This document shows, in pieces, positions 5,988-6,936 of a DNA stretch of 6,936 bases. A program made the position numbers and the translations under genes. Location of the stretch: positions 1 to 6,936 of the forward strand of contig CAJTWQ010000068.1 in assembly GCA_910579835.1 (NCBI GenBank). The letters are read 5' to 3'. The stretch is from an uncultured Ruminococcus sp. Its GTDB lineage: Bacteria; Bacillota; Clostridia; Oscillospirales; Ruminococcaceae. Below the pieces are notes generated by a model, which was given only the letters and a program-made list of their open reading frames with translations, was not told the DNA's origin and did not search any database. Numbering within the stretch: position 1 is the first letter of the stretch; the number at the start of each line of letters is the position of its first letter.

Positions 5988-6005
5988 GTGTGAAAAATGT
6001 AACAA
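5988..6005. promoter_or_regulatory. Candidate Rex operator in the hydC leader
   Basis: The plus strand reads GTGTGAAAAATGTAACAA. Compared with the Rex consensus of Gram-positives (TTGTGAA-N4-TTCACAA, or TTGTTAA-N4-TTAACAA in clostridia), it matches 12 of 14 defined positions if either half-site version is allowed. It lies eight bases upstream of the hydC Shine-Dalgarno and downstream of the proposed -10. Rex is a repressor released by a high NADH/NAD+ ratio and is known to control hydrogenase and fermentation genes in Clostridia. Binding here is inferred, not shown. Confidence 0.5.
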
Positions 6006-6057
6006 TGTTATAGGCAGATAGAATTAGAGCTTATTACATCCCACATATCTGTATTGT

Positions 6058-6086
6058 ATTATAACATATAACTGAAAAAATATCTA
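6058..6086 (-). promoter_or_regulatory. Predicted hydCBA promoter (extended -10)
   Basis: On the minus strand TGTTATAAT contains a perfect -10 (TATAAT, 6063-6058) with the extended TGn. TAGATA lies 17 bases upstream (6086-6081), matching four of six -35 positions. A-rich DNA, including nine A on this strand (6120-6112), lies further upstream and could act as an UP element. Transcription would start near 6051, giving a leader of about 85 bases that contains the Rex-like site. Confidence 0.6.
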
Positions 6087-6211
6087 TTGTCTTTTCTAAC
6101 TAATTTAATTCTTTTTTTTTGTTGAATCTGCACGAATCCTATAGTTATATCCTACTAACATTATTGCATATTAAATAATTCAAAGTTATTTTAAAAATAT
6201 TTCCGAAAAAA

Positions 6212-6240
6212 TTGCATTTTTGCTTGAAATGTGATATAAT
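6212..6240 (+). promoter_or_regulatory. Predicted promoter of the amino-acid symporter gene
   Basis: TTGCAT (6212-6217) and TATAAT (6235-6240) are 17 bases apart, with TGA before the -10 forming an extended TGn element. The start codon follows 34 bases later, leaving a leader of about 28 bases. That is too short for a glycine riboswitch, which often controls such transporters. It diverges from the hydCBA promoter about 150 bases away. Confidence 0.6.
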
Positions 6241-6274
6241 AATAAATCATAAAATTTTTATCGGAGTGAAAAAA

Positions 6275-6936
6275 ATGGGCACTTTTAACAGAATAACAGA
6301 AAAAATTGATAATTTTATCTGGGGAATCCCCTTGATTCTCCTAATATTCGGCTGCGGCATTTTCCTAACTATCCGTACAAAAGGAATGCAGTTCAAAAAA
6401 CTTGGACTTGCCCTTAAATACATGTTCAAAGGCGAAGAGGGCGGAACAGGTGAAATATCTAGTTTTGCGGCTCTATGCACCGCTCTTTCGGCTACTATCG
6501 GAACAGGAAATATTGTCGGTGTCGCAACAGCTATTGCAGCCGGCGGTCCCGGTGCGCTTTTTTGGATGGAAATTGCCGCTCTTTTCGGCATGGCAACAAA
6601 GTATGCCGAAGGGCTTCTTGCAGTAAAGTACCGTGTCAGATCTGTCGACGGAAAAGTTCTGGGCGGCCCTTTCTACTACATAGAAAAAGGTATGGGAAAA
6701 CGCTGGAAATGGCTTGCCGTCCTCTTTGCCGTATTTGGAGTTTTTGTTGGTCTAATGGGTATCGGTACCTTTACGCAGGTCAACAGCATCACCACAGCTG
6801 CAAACAGCTTCTTTGATCCTAAAAAATCTCATACTGTTCAGATTTTCGGCATGGATTATACCTACACGCAAATTATCATCGGGCTTATTGTAACAATTCT
6901 TGCAGGACTTATCATTATAGGAGGAATCAAGCGCAT
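6275..6936 (+). CDS. Sodium:alanine/glycine symporter, AGCS family (5' part)
   Basis: An open frame of 220 codons runs off the right edge. Family members are about 450-490 aa, so roughly half is present. AGCS proteins import alanine or glycine with Na+ across the cytoplasmic membrane. The diagnostic stretch runs from GEISSFAALCTALSATIGTG (59-78) through NIVGVATAIAAGGPGALFWM (79-98) and on to GMATKYAEGLLAVKYR (105-120), with the Gly-rich unwound-helix region characteristic of the family. Membrane segments are visible at about 14-33, 62-90, 94-110, 147-168 and 199-217. GGPFYYIEKG (130-139) is also a family motif. ATG 6275 follows GGAGTG (6263-6268) by six bases. It is transcribed away from the hydrogenase operon, and no functional link to it is evident. 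Substrate preference cannot be told from this part. Confidence 0.93.
   Translation, partial: MGTFNRITEKIDNFIWGIPLILLIFGCGIFLTIRTKGMQFKKLGLALKYMFKGEEGGTGEISSFAALCTALSATIGTGNIVGVATAIAAGGPGALFWMEIAALFGMATKYAEGLLAVKYRVRSVDGKVLGGPFYYIEKGMGKRWKWLAVLFAVFGVFVGLMGIGTFTQVNSITTAANSFFDPKKSHTVQIFGMDYTYTQIIIGLIVTILAGLIIIGGIKR

Noticed and set aside
6015..6051. 6-bp inverted repeat CAGATA...TATCTG in the hydC leader, 25-base spacer
   Set aside because: It is short, widely spaced and lacks a supporting stem, so it is neither a credible riboswitch nor a terminator.
6249..6261. AT-only palindrome ATAAAATTTTTAT just after the symporter promoter
   Set aside because: Palindromes of A and T are expected by chance in such AT-rich DNA, and no known operator is matched.
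6247..6591. Minus-strand 114-codon ORF opposite the symporter gene
   Set aside because: It overlaps the clearly coding AGCS frame and is a complementary-frame artefact, Pro/Ile-rich.
1..6936. Search for tRNA/rRNA genes, CRISPR arrays, insertion-sequence ends and integrase attachment sites
   Set aside because: None seen. Only two direct-repeat copies were found (1403-1439), with no spacer-repeat periodicity and no transposase motifs.

Overview
The window reads as a Gram-positive anaerobic fermenter of the Clostridia. My best guess is a Ruminococcus-like member of the Oscillospiraceae. The evidence is strong AGGAGG-type ribosome sites, extended -10 promoters, AT-rich intergenic DNA and a three-gene NAD/ferredoxin-linked [FeFe]-hydrogenase. 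The genus is inference from style and gene content, not from a database match.

Region 1 (1-1350, + strand) is the end of a run of small, overlapping genes that look like phage tail or virion-accessory genes. It holds the last 56 codons of one gene, then ORFs of 123, 60, 86 and 86 aa, several of them overlapping. The cassette decays at its right end: a phage-fibre-like ORF (933-1193) runs into the body of a small XRE/Cro-type helix-turn-helix repressor (1168-1350), which lacks its N-terminus and has an in-frame TAG. A strong intrinsic terminator (1356-1389) closes the block. I read it as a degraded prophage end.

Region 2 (1390-1778) is AT-rich and holds no confident gene. It has a 15-bp direct repeat, two weak minus-strand ORFs that together could be one frameshifted small membrane protein, and the terminator of the hydrogenase operon.

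Region 3 (1779-5964, - strand) is the centre of the window: hydC-hydB-hydA, packed with 32-nt and 14-nt gaps, each gene with a good Shine-Dalgarno sequence. HydC (NuoE-like, [2Fe-2S]) and HydB (NuoF-like flavoprotein with extra ferredoxin domains) form the NAD(H)-reactive module. HydA carries the H-cluster and a chain of accessory Fe-S clusters. Homologous complexes couple NADH plus reduced ferredoxin to H2 by flavin-based electron bifurcation/confurcation. An extended -10 promoter lies upstream of hydC, and the leader between it and the ribosome site carries an 18-bp inverted repeat that closely matches the binding site of Rex, the NADH/NAD+-sensing repressor. That is a plausible redox switch for this operon. 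HydA has a TSCSPGW motif where the textbook enzyme has TSCCPGW.

Region 4 (6212-6936, + strand) is a divergent promoter and the first 220 codons of a sodium:alanine/glycine symporter (AGCS family), cut by the window edge.

I found no wholly new system. The points most worth checking are the Rex-like operator, the H-cluster motif variant, and the eroded phage/repressor junction.
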